Shown piece by piece: positions 23,866 to 36,377 of a DNA stretch of 64,000 bases. Under the pieces are notes generated by a model. It saw only the letters and a program-made list of their open reading frames with translations, did no database searches and was not told where the DNA came from. The translations under genes were made by a program, and so were the position numbers. How positions within the stretch are numbered: position 1 is the stretch's first letter; each line of letters starts with the position of its first letter. This DNA comes from Nymphalis io (Eukaryota; Arthropoda; Insecta; Lepidoptera; Nymphalidae), in assembly GCF_905147045.1 (NCBI RefSeq), contig NC_065903.1, positions 6,200,001 to 6,264,000 on the forward strand. The letters are read 5' to 3'.

Positions 23866-24062
23866 GTATGCTGGGCGTTATCTCGGTCCGCGCCATAGTG
23901 GTGGCACATCGTCGTCGCTACGGGTCTAATCTTATACAGATATTCTTCAAAACAACCATGACCGGTCATTACCTGCGAAAATTAGAAGATGACATGTCGC
24001 TGTCGTCTCCCCTAAGAAAGAAGTCGCTTTCCCTTGCCCTAAAAATTATATCGAATGCGCGC
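23866..24062 (-). mobile_element. R1-clade LINE C-terminal remnant
   Basis: It aligns on the minus strand with the R1-like copy at 50.85-51.57 kb. The translated complement shows QVMTGHGCFEEYLYKIR and MCHHYGADRDNAQH. The zinc-knuckle second cysteine is replaced by tyrosine (CHHC to CHHY). Both ends are truncated, and it reaches further 5' than the 51 kb copy. An old, inactive fragment. Confidence 0.83.
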
Positions 24063-24090
24063 AGAGCATTTCATTAATTTTTTAATTTAT

Positions 24091-24124
24091 ATTATGTCAA
24101 AACATCCCGTTGTTTTGACATAAT
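24091..24124. repeat. Perfect 14-bp inverted repeat, 6-nt loop
   Basis: ATTATGTCAAAACA (24091-24104) and TGTTTTGACATAAT (24111-24124) around TCCCGT. It lies about 30 bp beyond the 5' end of the R1 remnant. Confidence 0.96.
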
Positions 24125-24678
24125 CAAAATAACATATGTATGTACAAATATGTCTACGGTCGGTTACTGTCGGTTAAAATTACAATTGATGTTATTTAAA
24201 TTACATTATGTAAAGGCAGTTAATTAATTTGAATACACAAGCAGTACATATATTTAATCTACTTAAGATACTTCCGTTCGTAACGGAGAAAATATTTATA
24301 AACACATAAATACTACGCCACTTCAATTAACATTAATTCGCATTAAAGTCTTAAAAGCTATTGTATTCGTCGCGAGTCTTATTTATAGTTAAGCGTATGT
24401 AAAGTTAATTGTAAAGGGCTATTAGTAATAAAAACCGCACTAACCACGTTAATAAAGCCCCGGTATACGTATCGAATTACAAGCCGGAAAACGCATAAAA
24501 CTGTCAAATCATTAACCTAAATTACTTTCCGTTCGTTTTTTTCATACATGTGTCGCTTTCTTTAAGTATAAAAATGTTACAAAATTGTTAATAATATTAA
24601 TTGTAAAATGTTGACAATATGCATTCATATGTTTTTTTCGATACTTAATAAAGATTATGGTCTATTAATGTAAATATT
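24125..24678. other. AT-rich stretch, no gene seen
   Basis: Nothing recognisable. The last 12 bases are the left target-site duplication of the RTE copy. Confidence 0.55.
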
Positions 24679-24808
24679 ATTATTAATTTAATATAACAGT
24701 GGTTGGAGATTGAGGGCTGAAGATCGAGCTCAGTGGCGTGCCATTGGAGAGACTTATGTAAGCAGTGGACGAGAAAAGGATGATGACATGATGATAATGA
24801 TGATGATG
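24679..24808 (+). mobile_element. Very short RTE 3' end with target-site duplication
   Basis: GGTTGGAGATTGAGGGCTGA onwards translates as WRLRAEDRAQWRAIGETYV, the terminal residues of RTE ORF2. It ends in a (GATGAT)n tail like the 9.04 kb copy. AATGTAAATATT occurs on both sides (24667-24678 and 24809-24820), a perfect 12-bp target-site duplication. Only about 110 bp match RTE; about 20 bp at the 5' junction are of unknown origin. Confidence 0.85.
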
Positions 24809-24820
24809 AATGTAAATATT

Positions 24821-25184
24821 TATTCTAAAAATCAATGATTACGTCATACTTATATCTATAATAGATATATGAAAATATTAAGCAATTAATTATAATTTAT
24901 AAAAGGGATGAGAGCCGGACTAAGTTTACAAACACTGGCACTTATGCGAGCCTTTTTGACCCCTGAATACGGGATGAGCATCAATTACGAAGCATCCTTT
25001 GTATATACCGTATTAAAGCTATATTAGAGCTTTACAAATTACCCTCTTAATTTATTTGCTAATATTACAAAAAGATGGATGGAGATAAAAGAAAGAAACA
25101 TTTAAGATAGTTATTTAAAAAAATAGGCGAAGTTCAACTTTACTGCTACGCCAATTGATTTGAACTGTGTATGATAGTTTAATT
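24821..25184. other. No gene seen
   Basis: AT-rich unique sequence without recognised features. Confidence 0.55.
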
Positions 25185-25330
25185 ACAAGCACAACAAACA
25201 TATCACCTAACACCCCGTACTTGGTCATGTTGAACGGTGTCAGAACAGTTTTATATATCTTAGAGAATGACTAGGTGAAGTTGATCACTTCTCATCACGT
25301 GGCCCTTGCTCGTCTGCCTTTCTACTAAAA
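25185..25330 (+). repeat. Degenerate SINE-A 3' half
   Basis: TGATCACTTCTCATCACGTG followed by GCCCTTGCTCGTCTGCCTTT and CTACTAAAA matches the SINE-A 3' end with many substitutions. The upstream TAATTACAAGCACAA matches its middle. An old copy. Confidence 0.55.
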
Positions 25331-26283
25331 TTAATAAAAGCATTGTTAATTATATAGTACAAGGGCACAAACATTTACCAAATAGGTACCATTCAATAAT
25401 AATGCATGAAATACTCGTACTATTCTAATAAATAGTCCATTTATTTATATAAGTATGTATTTACAAAAGAAAAGTAGTATGTGTAGTATATCAGTTGTCT
25501 GGTTTCCATAGCACAAGCTTTGTACAAGCTTAATTTGGGATCAGATGGCCGTGTGTGAAAAATGTCCCAGGATATTATTATTATTATTATTTACCTCTGT
25601 AGTGCTAGTAAATTGGACAAATAGAAAAAAGTGCCAAATTGCTCTATTTTATAAGCAGCTCGTGACAATATTATGTAGCTATGGTATCGGCAACACCATC
25701 ACTAGCAATTTTAGTTAAAGGCCTAGAATACATTGTGAAGAATAGGTCTACATGTCAGGTAAGTAATGAAAGTCTGGTAATAAATAATTTATTTTAGGAA
25801 GAAATATAATTAGAAGTGGCTACTCATATTAAAAAATAAGCATTAAATAATCTTTCGTCACAGTAGTTAACGGAAAATTTTACAGAAAAATAGGCTCCGT
25901 TTCTTAAACAGCCAACTACAACTTAATTGTTTTGAGATATTCTTTTCACAATGTTTTACGTGTAATATTCTTTATATAAAGATTGATCGAAATGCTCTTT
26001 CCGGTTATTTGGTTAAGCCCCGCATCCCCTTGCCAGTGCCAGTGCCCTGGTTCGACGCGTTAAGTGGGATCATGCAGGAGGTAAACACGTAGATTGGTCG
26101 AATGCGGGCGGGGATAATTGTCTAATGAAATTTCATTTTATAGAGTTTTACGTCATGTCTTGTCTAAGGAAAGCGCAGCAAAACTTTTTGTCCCAAACCA
26201 CAAAGCCATCAATGCGGGCAACACACTGGGTACAACCTAGTTGCGTAGTAAAAAAAACACATTGTCAGAAGATTGTTTTGTTG
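25331..26283. other. No gene; contains a short shared motif
   Basis: No gene. It includes a (TTA)n run near 25567-25590 and, at about 26080-26100, AAACACGTAGATTGGT, shared with 4.85 kb. Confidence 0.5.
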
Positions 26284-26570
26284 TTTTACTGGTGGTAGAG
26301 CTTTGTGCAAGCTCGTCTGGGTAGGTACCACCCACTCATCAGATATTCTAACGCAAAACAGCAGTACTTGGTATTGTTGTGTACCGGTTTGAAGGGTGAG
26401 TGAGCCAGTGTAATTACAGGCACAATAACATCTTAGTTCCTAAGATTGGTGGCGCATTGGTGATGTAAGCGATGGTTAACATTTCTTACAATGCCAATGT
26501 CTATGGGCGTTGGTGACCACTTACCATTAGGTGGCCAATATGCTCGTCCGCCTGCCTATTCCATAAAATA
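26284..26570 (+). repeat. Near-complete SINE-A copy
   Basis: Full-length plus copy from TTTACTGGTGGTAGAGCTTT to CCTATTCCATAAAA. The 3' stem-loop is CCACTTACCATTAGGTGG (26517-26534), with a single loop change and outer pairing TTGG/CCAA. It is one of the best-preserved copies and useful as a local reference. Confidence 0.96.
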
Positions 26571-29150
26571 AAAGATGTTTTTTTTACTGAATAACATATA
26601 CATAACAGCTTTTTTAGATTCTAATCCTTTAAAATAAAATAAAATCTATAAAAATAGTCAAATAAAAGTGATATGATTTATTTATTTTAAATCATCAAAG
26701 TTCGCATAGGGACTCGTTATAACAGCTTCATCTTTGCTATGAGGTCTATAGATAACCCAAAGCTGAGCAAATGCTCTTCTACTATTATGTAATTCAAAAT
26801 AAAAGATTTGTTACAAATAAATGATATTTATAGATATTTTGTTATTTCTGTTTGTTTTTGAGAAAACTTACAAACGTTAATGTAGAAGTTTGCTCGAATT
26901 TATCTTCATTGACCAACTTCATGACTTTTTTCAGATAAGTACTGTCCATGGTTAGTCTTTGACAAATAAATTTGTAATTAATGCGGCAGATAGACGTCAT
27001 TTATCTTTTCTATACCCAGCCTCATAAGAGGATTTACTGAAGGCAATCACGATAATCTGTATATGTATACTGTACTGTACTTATATAGGTAGCTTTGAGG
27101 TAGAAACACCAATATTCAGATACGAGTATATGTATTCCGTTCGTGTTGCACAGAGATTATGTGTATGATAAAATATTAACATAGGCAAATTAATTTCAAA
27201 ATTAAGAAGGTAAAATCAATATAAAGGTTGCCAGGACGCTCACCTGACAATGACGGATACGAACAGCGATTGAAGGACAATAAATTATTATCATCATTAG
27301 TCTTAGAGATTGATGTATCTCGGCGTGAAGATTATTTTCATCGCGGAGTTAAATAAGACGGAGTTGTAAATGTTTTGGAAAACTTTTTCGGATTCTGTAG
27401 ACTAATTATAAATTTATAAGTGCCTTAGTTGTGCCAGTTTTTAATTAATAACTAAATTCTTGAAGCTTAATGTTATTAAATTTGATGTATGTTCATTAGA
27501 ACATAAGTAAAAGCTTCAGTTAAAAATATTATTATCATTGTAGTTTGAAGAGGCGACTAATTTATGTTCGAGATGCCGGTGGCAACGCCCCAGCCGCTTA
27601 GAAATCCGTTTGTTCTTGAGCCGCGAGCGCTATGATAAACGGGAAGTATTTTAACTTTAATTTTGAGATTTGGGATACTTTTCATATTAAAAGTTAGCCT
27701 CAAATACGCAAAGATACTCTTGATTATAATTTCAATATTAAAATGACTTATAAATCTATAATAGATGAAGCTTTTTGGTTTTAGCGTGATTACTTAATGG
27801 TTACAAGATTTCAGGTTTAAAAAAATTAATATTCACGATATGTAAGCATTATGTTGTTTCTTATCATTTCTACCGTTAAATGTTAAATAAACATATTTAA
27901 ATTAAAAAAAACCTTTACTCGAAAAATAAATAAGCTTACAATGTTTGTATATAAAACGCAACAGGCTACGTTGCTTTATTTTATGCTCAAATGATAGGGA
28001 TGTTGCGATTTGGTCGTCGTAAAGGCGGCAGGGGAATTACAGAGCTATAAAAAGGCAAGGATCCGACGGCGGAACAAAGCCGCCTCTCCAAGTAGTTAAA
28101 ATTGAACAACTCTCTAAACTCAACCAATTTAAGCATAAGAGTCACTGATTTACATTTTATTTACTTCTAAAATTTTCGTGCGCCAACCTCTCTTAAACTT
28201 AACAAAGATAAGTCGTCCTTATTACCCTTCAATGTAGCTTTTTATATTAAGTCTCGTTTACATATATTTTAATAATGTTTATATTACTTTAGTTGTGACA
28301 ATCTAATTAAAACATTCAGAGTTACTTCTTTAAGTAGAATTAGCAAATATATTAATGGAAGCTGAAAATTAATTTGCTTTTCAATGAGATCAAACGCTTC
28401 ATTGAATAAATTTGTAGGGTGTTATATAATAAAACTTTTATTATTAATATTCCCTTGAGAGTTTTTAATATATATATTTATATAGTCAGTATAATAGTAT
28501 TTATATTGGTAAGCTTTCTTCTTTTAAAGTTTATAAAAATATGCTTAACATTTACAAAAAAAATTATATCAGTATATTTTATATAACACCAAATATTTTA
28601 AAAATCTGCCAAATATCTGGTTTCTATTGCTGTCTGCACAGTACGAACCGACCTAGTTCATCTCTGTCAGACATTGATTTTCAACTAAATAGCAGGTTTT
28701 TAGGATCGCGAGTTCATAATTTGAACCATTTTTGCGTAGTTACTATGATGTTGTTTTCATTGTGTGGATACTATTGTATTAATGAGGATTGTTAACTTAC
28801 ATTATGATTTAAAAGATTTTCTGATTTATAACTGTCAACATCTGCCATACATTTTCTTATTATAATTACTAGCTTTTTTTCTAGTTATTGAAACTCTATA
28901 CCATGTGTTGCGTCTATGCGTTTTTCGACTTATAATTCGATACATACATCAGGGCTTTATTATAAAATGATACTTTTTATAAAAATATTTGTTGTATTTA
29001 GAAAAAATAATACCAATTCGCCATAACCATTTTAATCCCACATTCTAAACTTATGTCATATATACTATTAATTATTACCTGCCAGTACCGGCAATATTAA
29101 CATACATTACAATATTAATATTCATTTCATAATATAAAACACAAAAAAAA
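26571..29150. other. Long AT-rich stretch, no gene seen
   Basis: No supported gene. GC-richer pieces at 27560-27640 and 28005-28090 do not match the repeats seen elsewhere. A TATA match in the second is listed separately. Confidence 0.5.
28046..28090 (+). promoter_or_regulatory. TATA-like site before a GC-rich hairpin
   Basis: CTATAAAAAGGC is followed by CGGCGGAACAAAGCCGCC, which can form a short stem. The GC content here contrasts with the surroundings. It might be a core promoter with a 5' leader, but no coding exon follows. Confidence 0.2.
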
Positions 29151-29518
29151 CGTGGAACAGGCTGGGTTTCGAAAAGGCTTCAGTACCGTAGACCACATAC
29201 ACACACTAAGGCAAATAATACAGAAGACCGAGGAATATAATCAGCCTTTATGCGTAGCGTTTGTGGACTACGAAAAAGCCTTCGATACCATCGAGACCTG
29301 GGCTGTTCTGGAATCTATGCAGAGATGCCTAATTGACTGTCGGTATGTCCAGGTGGTAAAGTTTTTGTACGAAGCCGCAACCACGACCGTCCAAGTACAA
29401 GATCAGAGCACAAGACCAATCCAATTGCATCGCGGGGTAAGACAGGGAGATGTAATCTCACCGAAACTCTTTACCAATGCATTGGAGGACGTCTTCGAGA
29501 CGCTCGATTGGAAAAAAA
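29151..29518 (+). mobile_element. RTE-clade reverse transcriptase fragment, open frame
   Basis: A plus-strand frame of about 122 codons without a stop encodes the middle of an RTE-type reverse transcriptase: EQAGFRKGFSTVDHIHTLRQ, FVDYEKAFDTIE (block A with the first catalytic aspartate) and LHRGVRQGDVISPKLFTNAL (block B). It stops at LDWK before the FADD block, so it cannot be active. Both the endonuclease and the C-terminal/3' part are missing. That is unusual, because LINE copies are normally 5'-truncated but keep their 3' end. It may be a remnant left by deletion or rearrangement. The frame has stayed open despite truncation, which points to recent loss. Confidence 0.93.
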
Positions 29519-30416
29519 CACTACATATTTTTATTAAAATTCATGAATTCTTAAATTATTAAGACATATGTTGGTTGTAATAAAAGTATAATTCGATCTA
29601 GTAAACTCACCAATTGTGACAAGTTGTCTGTGTCAATACTGTGGGCATTGGCCCACAATCATCTATGAATGTATTGTTCGGCATCTCATGAGCTTGAGCT
29701 TTTTTTATCAATTTGACGATGCACCCGGGTGGTAAAGTCAGATATATCTCGTACTCGTTCAATGTAAAGAAACTAAAACTAACGCTTTTACATTGATCAC
29801 TGTTTTCCGATATATGCCAGATAGTCTATCTAACTATAATTTATCCCTATAATTTTGATAACAAGTCGTCATAGAGCTGTGTATTGGACAGCTATCCTCA
29901 TACACGATCCAGGGATACTGTAATAAGCAATTCTCTGCTAATTAATTTAAAAAATCCATAGAATATCTAAGCGTTTAAATTTTATGAATAAATAAGCATA
30001 CATGATAATATAATATAAACTATAGCCAAAACCCAAATTTGAAAAACATAAAATTGATGCACCTTCTATGAATATTAATATACGGCTAGCAATCCCATAT
30101 TACACAACTGGTGGTATGGGAAGTCAATCACTATAAAAACTTCTTCAGTAAAAGTAGTACTTAACTCAGGCGACTCTCTTCGTCAAGTTTTTTTTTTCAT
30201 CCAAAATATTATTTTGCATCCATGGTAAAAACATTGAATTTAAATAATCTTAACTTTTTTAATTCTGAAAATATTATAAATATTTACGTAATTGTAAAAT
30301 TAATTACGCATGTTATACTTGAAATATGTATGTGTCAGGCGCTAATTAAATATTTTTTGTCACAACAATATTTACAAAATGAAATAAAAATGGTTAACAA
30401 TAATATCTATACACGC

Positions 30417-30418
<2 letters not shown>
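29519..30418. other. No gene seen
   Basis: AT-rich with no recognised features; leads into the (AT)n run. Confidence 0.55.

Positions 30419-30478
<60 letters not shown>
30419..30478. repeat. (AT)n microsatellite, about 30 units
   Basis: An uninterrupted alternation of A and T for about 60 bases after ACGCG. It is self-complementary and able to extrude a cruciform. A second short run lies at 30598-30611. Confidence 0.97.
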
Positions 30479-30481
<3 letters not shown>

Positions 30482-31060
30482 ATTTTATTTATATAACATG
30501 ACTTCTCTTGAACTTTTGTTTTTCTTTTTTTTTTACGTGTGTTTGTCTTTTCTTTTTTCGTTGTGAGTGTGCAATAAAGTTATTTAATAATAGTAATATA
30601 TATATATATATCAACTGCGCCTGTCAAATAGAATGTAATTGCTACGTTTAGTGCCCACAAGTTGTTATGAGCTTTCGTCGCTTGTCAAATTTGTTATTTC
30701 CTACGGAGACTTTCTTTAAGCGGTTTCTCTGACACGGAACGTGGACAGCATTTCAATGAGTATATCGTTGATGATATGGCATATATATGTACAAAGATTT
30801 GGCAATAATAGGAAGCGACATCTTATATCCACATTTTTATGAATATGAGTAAGTATGATTTAAATAAATAAAATTACAATTACTATTGTTATAGAAAATC
30901 TAGCAGTTTCAGCAAAAATATAAATTAGGAATCATTTGTTTTGTTTTGAGAATTTACATACAAGAAGAAACATAAACTAAATACCATGCGACGATAAGAA
31001 TATAAAGAGTTAGCCCCAATTTTATAGTAATGTTAAAGTTAAGCATTAGAACAACAAATA
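30479..31060. other. No gene seen
   Basis: AT-rich unique sequence without recognised features. Confidence 0.5.
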
Positions 31061-31250
31061 ACTGGTACGCTCGTCTGGGTAAGTACCACCCACTAATCAG
31101 ATATTTTCCCGCGAAACAGTAGTTTAGTATTGTTGTGTTCCGGTTTGAAGTGTGAGTGAGCCAGCGTAATTACAGGCACAAGGGACATAACATCTTAGTT
31201 CCCAAGGTTGGTGACGCATTGGGGATTTAATGGTTAACATCTATTCAACA
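31061..31250 (+). repeat. SINE-A copy, 3'-truncated
   Basis: It starts at ACTGGTA and matches SINE-A through CGTCTGGGTAAGTACCACCC, TGTTGTGTTCCGGTTTGAAG and TCTTAGTTCCCAAGGTTGGT. It ends near AATGGTTAACAT, without the 3' stem-loop. A small deletion near the 5' end removes GTAGAGCTTTGTGCAAG. Confidence 0.88.
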
Positions 31251-32129
31251 TATATTCTATAAAGAAAAACTTTTAATATCTACCTTGATCAATCGAGCAC
31301 TACAGTTTTTGTACATATTTTATTCAATCCACGCGACTTAGTTTGAATGGACATTAGATAAATCGATACAGAATTACAGATATTGTCTGTCCCTTGGGAT
31401 CCGCACCATTTACCGTAATAAATATTGTACACATAATAACCATTCACCCGAAACAAAACTACACAATGTCAATGTCATCCATTCAATCAATTGAAGTCAT
31501 GAGTTGATGAAGGTGTTAAGTCGCATTTTTGTAATTTTATAGAATTGAGCATCAAAGTTTCAATTTTGTAAATATTTTAACTTATCCGTGAATTTGAGAT
31601 ACACACTATTTTCTAAGCGCAACTAACAAACTAACTTTCACATATATTTTATTAATTAGGATTCTTAGTTTATAACGACACCTTATAATTACAAATTACA
31701 ACGTTAGAACGTATGTTTCCTATATAACCAGAGAATATAACGATCTCCAATTATAGCATTAAAATATCCAATAATAGATATATTGAAATTGAAATATGCG
31801 TGGTTGTTACGATAAATAAAAAGTTATGCAATATGCATATAAATAATAAGCCACTTTGTATTAGTTGGGGTTTTATTGAGAATCAGTAAAGGTCATGTTT
31901 AAATATAAGTAAGTAAAAATAAAACAATATTTATAAGTTGGGTAGCAAAATCCGACGCGGTGTCAATCGAGTAAATTAAAAATTTAATACCATTTTTCAA
32001 ATGTTTACGTCGTGAACCACACGAAATTGTATGTACGGCTAGAACAAAAAGAACTAAAAAGTTAATAGTGTGGACAGCCAAAATTGCATTCATGCCAATT
32101 TTCCAACGTTAAAGCATTCATTTTTGACG
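31251..32129. other. AT-rich stretch, no gene seen
   Basis: Nothing recognisable; short frames of up to 64 codons only. Confidence 0.55.
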
Positions 32130-32192
32130 GTAGTAACTGATGAGTGGGTAGTACTCCCCCAGACGGTCTACACAAATCCTTTACATTCTTCA
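32130..32192 (-). repeat. SINE-A 5' remnant
   Basis: ACTGATGAGTGGGTAGTACT and CCCCCAGACGGTCTACACAA correspond to the complement of the SINE-A 5' region (CATCAG, ACCACCCA, GTCTGGG, TTGTG). Only about 60 bp survive. Confidence 0.55.
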
Positions 32193-32903
32193 GAACTGAA
32201 CTGCATAATCAAATGAAATAAGCGGTATGCGTGGCATTAATACCGGCTGTAGGCAGATATAGTTCTAGCTTCTATTTTATTAATATGAAGTGCAGGAATT
32301 TAAGTCTAGAATAATTTAGCATTTTTATAAACATATATATACACCTACATCAAAATCTGTATGTCAAGTGTCAAGTTAACAAAGATATATGAAACTATTT
32401 TTGTATCATCAAAGGAGAGATACATTGTCCCTCTGCTTTTACGTAATATCAAAAATATAAATAGGCCTCGCCTAGATATATATATTTATTTATCTTGGCG
32501 AGCTGTATAAAATGACACTTTAAGAGGGTCGATCGGACTAAGTTGATGATTGAGAGACAACGACTCCATCAAAATAAAACATTCACTTCAAAGCCCAAAA
32601 TAAGGCACTTAAAAATTACTCTAAATAAAAGTATGCTCGAATTTAGGTTTTTCCGTGAACCTTTAGGTTAAATTCCATGGCTTTCGATGGCATGTATTTT
32701 GGACGATATCGATAACTCGTTTAAGGATTTGAGGTATGTATACATATTGAATACTATAGTGGTTATAAGTAATGTAAAATTTATATCAATATTTTAAGCT
32801 AACAAGTTTGCTAATTCACGTTAGTTATTTAATGTTACTAGCTTGTGGTTAATATAATTTATTACAATCTGAGAAAATAAGAAACGTCTCATTACTACAT
32901 ATG
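32193..32903. other. AT-rich stretch, no gene seen
   Basis: No gene or clear repeat. Confidence 0.55.
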
Positions 32904-33192
32904 ATAATAATAATCCTCCAGACCGATTTCAGCCACGGTGGCTAATCTCAAGAGAAATTAATTAACTGCTCAAGACATATGATAGTGGACAAGTAGGTGC
33001 GCAAACACTCTATTCCCTTACTCTCATAATCCGACGGGACGGCAATCCGAAACAACCGAAAAGAGTTCAAGCGTAGGAACAACAGCTTTACGTGCTTTCC
33101 GAGGCAAAGGACATGAGAGAGGTGTACATACTTCCAACTTCCAAACTTTGGGCTGCTATTGAGAATTTTAGACAGAAAAACTCAATAACTTT
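32904..33192 (-). repeat. SINE-B copy lacking the tRNA head, minus orientation
   Basis: The (ATT)n tail is seen as AATAATAAT at 32904-32913. CTCCAGACCGATTTCAGCC, the GCGCAAACACT segment, TTTACGTGCTTTCCGAGGCA and GACAGAAAAACTCAATAACT then match the 12.4 and 34.1 kb copies. It stops before the tRNA-related part, so it is 5'-truncated. Confidence 0.87.
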
Positions 33193-34050
33193 TATTTACT
33201 TTATTTCTTACCACATATAATAATTCGATAAACAAAATAACTTAAATTCTTATAGATGTCTACAGTCTTCGTTATAATCGTATAATTTGTTAATGTGATA
33301 TGTTTCCGATAAATGTATTACTAACGTTTCGGAAACTAAACCATTCACGCCGTCACGGAACGTGCAATTTGTGTATAGTTATTACATCCTATCGGAAATA
33401 TGTAGATAAAAATAATAATATATTATACATAAAAATAAATATTTAGGAACTTCAGCGCGTTTGAAATATATAAAGCACTTTATAAACAACTCGACAGATA
33501 AATAAGGTCTATTTTAGTTTGCATGTCTCATGCTTAATGACTTGTTTCCGAACTATAAGTTGAATATTTGAGCTGGATTCTAGATTTTCATGAATCGATA
33601 GAACGCATAAAGACTAGTCATGCATTTTTACGATATGCTTGTTTAGAGCCAGGTATTATAACGTAAAGATAAATAAAATAAATAATAACTTCGGGAAAAA
33701 CACTTAGAATATTAATCAATCGCATTTTCACGTCACAGACCAATCACTTTCATCAATTATAACCTATGCCACAGGGTTATTATCAAAGCGCGATATTATA
33801 ATTGCATGAAACTTTGACAACCTAAATTTAAAATGTAAATAGTCATGTCACACACACTCATTAGAAATACATTTAGATCAATTGGTTTGATGAATTCACT
33901 AAATGAGAATCACCGTTCGATTATGAAACGGCCACTGATTTGTCAGCTCGCAAAGTAACTTTTGACCTATGAAGCTTAAGTGTAAAATAATGACGGTCAT
34001 AGAATCGCCAAATCAAAATGACCGGCCCTCCAACCACAACCTATTGCTAC
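33193..34050. other. AT-rich stretch, no gene seen
   Basis: Nothing recognisable. Confidence 0.55.
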
Positions 34051-34060
34051 TATTGGTAAT

Positions 34061-34432
34061 TGACTGCCTCGTTGGTCTAGTGGGTTGATGTAAAGCCGCA
34101 GAACCGGAGGTCCTGGGTTCAATTCCCAGGCCAGGCCAGCAAAAAGTTATTAGGTTTTTCTGTCAGCAAATTCTCAGTAGCATCCCTGTGTCTCGAAGTT
34201 GGAAGTGTGTACACTCCCGTGCCTCGGAAAGCACGTTAAGCCGTTGATCCTGCGTCTGAACTCTTTCCAGTCGTGTCGGATTGCTGTCCCATCGGATGAT
34301 GAGAGTGAGAGAAGAGAGAGTGCACCTGTGTTTGCGCACACACTTGTGCACTATAAATATGTCCTGCGCAGTTGGCATATCTCTTTTGAGATTGGCCGCC
34401 GTGACCGAAATCGGTCTGGAGGACATTATTAT
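34061..34432 (+). repeat. Complete SINE-B with perfect 10-bp target-site duplication
   Basis: The best SINE-B copy. The tRNA-like head has an A-box TGGTCTAGTGG (34073-34083) and a B-box GGTTCAATTCC (34116-34126), the RNA polymerase III promoter elements. The body runs through TGCCTCGGAAAGCACGTTAA and CTGTGTTTGCGCACACACTT to the terminal palindrome GACCGAAATCGGTC and an (ATT)n tail. TATTGGTAAT occurs at 34051-34060 and again at 34433-34442, a perfect target-site duplication that shows recent insertion. The (ATT)n tail differs from poly(A) and suggests a LINE partner with a simple-repeat tail. Confidence 0.96.
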
Positions 34433-34442
34433 TATTGGTAAT

Positions 34443-36377
34443 ATAACACTAATGTAACATTAGAATAATTGTAATGATAGAGAATATGTCAAGTTGAATC
34501 TCAGTCTAACTATATTTGGTCAGTGATTTTGTATGAAGTTGACGTAAGTTGATTTTGTAAGACGGTTGACATTCTGCGTAATTATAATACCACTAGTGAA
34601 AATTTGATGGAACGATAATATTACGACTTTGTCGACAACCATGTGACATATGTATGTATACATTTGTTTATATCGTTAATGCTCTATAATTGAGCTTCGA
34701 AATAATGTCACTTGTTCATGAAAAACTTAAAATTAAGAGGGTATTATTTTGTATTCGAAATATCATCACGGAACCGTAGTTATATAAAGCTTTATGCGCT
34801 TTGTGCACTTTATGAAATGAAAATACGAAAATATTTTAACTATATTCAAGAGATTATTCACGCTATCGTTCCATATAATTATTTTACAATTGACTTAATA
34901 CGTAGTTGAAACTGATGATGGATTTAAGTGGTATTCTAAATAGTTACAATCTAGGTCAAAATATATATAAATCATGTATGCGTACAACATTGCATAAACA
35001 GATCACGTGCTCTATTCGTATAAAATAAAATGTAAGCTTTCAAATAAACATTAAATATTCTATAATTATTTTACCATGGAAAAGGGACTAACGGCACTAA
35101 GCTTCAGAGTAATAATTAACTTGGAAACCAACGTTATTACTTCTAAGGCTTTATTTAAGTAATACAAACCAAACAAAGTAGTTATAACCAACTGGTAATA
35201 CGTTTTATCTTAAGGCTTTATATAAAACAAATGTATTTTTAACTTTCTAATACATTCTTTTTAACAACTTCTTTTCTTACAACTACTTAATATAAAGTTA
35301 TAAAACACAAATAATGTTTAAAAAATTGTATTAGCCAAGAGTTTCTTAAATTAGTACACTTTTAGTACTTTTTACAACTATTGAGCATTAGATTTTTAAA
35401 TCCTACAAACTAGATTGCTACAAAACATCTATGAGCAAAAACAGCTATATAACGTTTCAACAAAATTGTGAACACTGTCTCCGAACATCTAGATGTTATA
35501 AAGAATTTCTTGACAGATAAACCGAAGTTCTACTTATTTGCCTGGTCCGGGGTGCTAATCTTGATCTTGAGTTCTGCTGCATTATAAGCTAGCCATAGCT
35601 TAGTTAGACCAACCAGGCAATTCATAAAGTAAGTCAATATCATAAAGTATACATTATATTTAAGCAAAGATATTTCAAGATAATATGATTCAATATGATC
35701 AATAACTAGGTGATGTATGTACTGTTACTTACAAATTAATAGAAGTTGACCTTTGACCATCCTTAATATGTGAAAGTAAGTTTCTTTGTTTGTTTATTAC
35801 GCTCTCACGTCTTAACTACTTAACTAATTACAAATAAATTTTGGCTTACAACTATCGGAAACTTGTTTCATTCCAAACCTCGATTTCAAATCACTAAAAA
35901 ACAAATTAAATTAAATAAAAAATTAAAATAAAAAAAATTAAAATATTTGTTCAATAGGTCTCCTTTTAAAAGATTTAAAAAATAATATATGTATATTTTC
36001 ACCACCTACTTCTAGTTATGAAAAAGTTAATTTTTAAACGATACTTTAATATTGTTGTCATAAAAACATTTTAAGACAATACCCAACGCTAAAGTACACA
36101 TAAAATGTTTACCATGTCTTTTATTTCTCGTTTTTTAAAAATATTGAAACAACTGTTTATTTAAGAGTTTGAAGGTGGTGAACCGTAATAAAGCATTCTT
36201 GTTCCTTTGAGTAAATTGCGAACAAATTAAAATTTTTGCTTTATGGATTTAAAATATTAGAATTATTTAAAACTCAAATTTGTCAGATAACTTCTTTTTT
36301 ATATCGACGTTACGTCAAATAAATGTTCACGTTAATTTTTATACTTTATTTACGTTTTTTATGTAAGCTATTTCCAA
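34443..36377. other. AT-rich stretch, no gene seen
   Basis: No supported gene or repeat copy in nearly 2 kb. Confidence 0.55.

Noticed and set aside
30222..30482. 86-codon frame ending in repeated Ile-Tyr
   Set aside because: The second half is simply the (AT)n microsatellite translated.
34066..34137. tRNA-like sequence with A and B boxes
   Set aside because: It is the head of a SINE-B with body, tail and target-site duplication, not a free tRNA gene. The same applies to the heads at 47662 and 61017.
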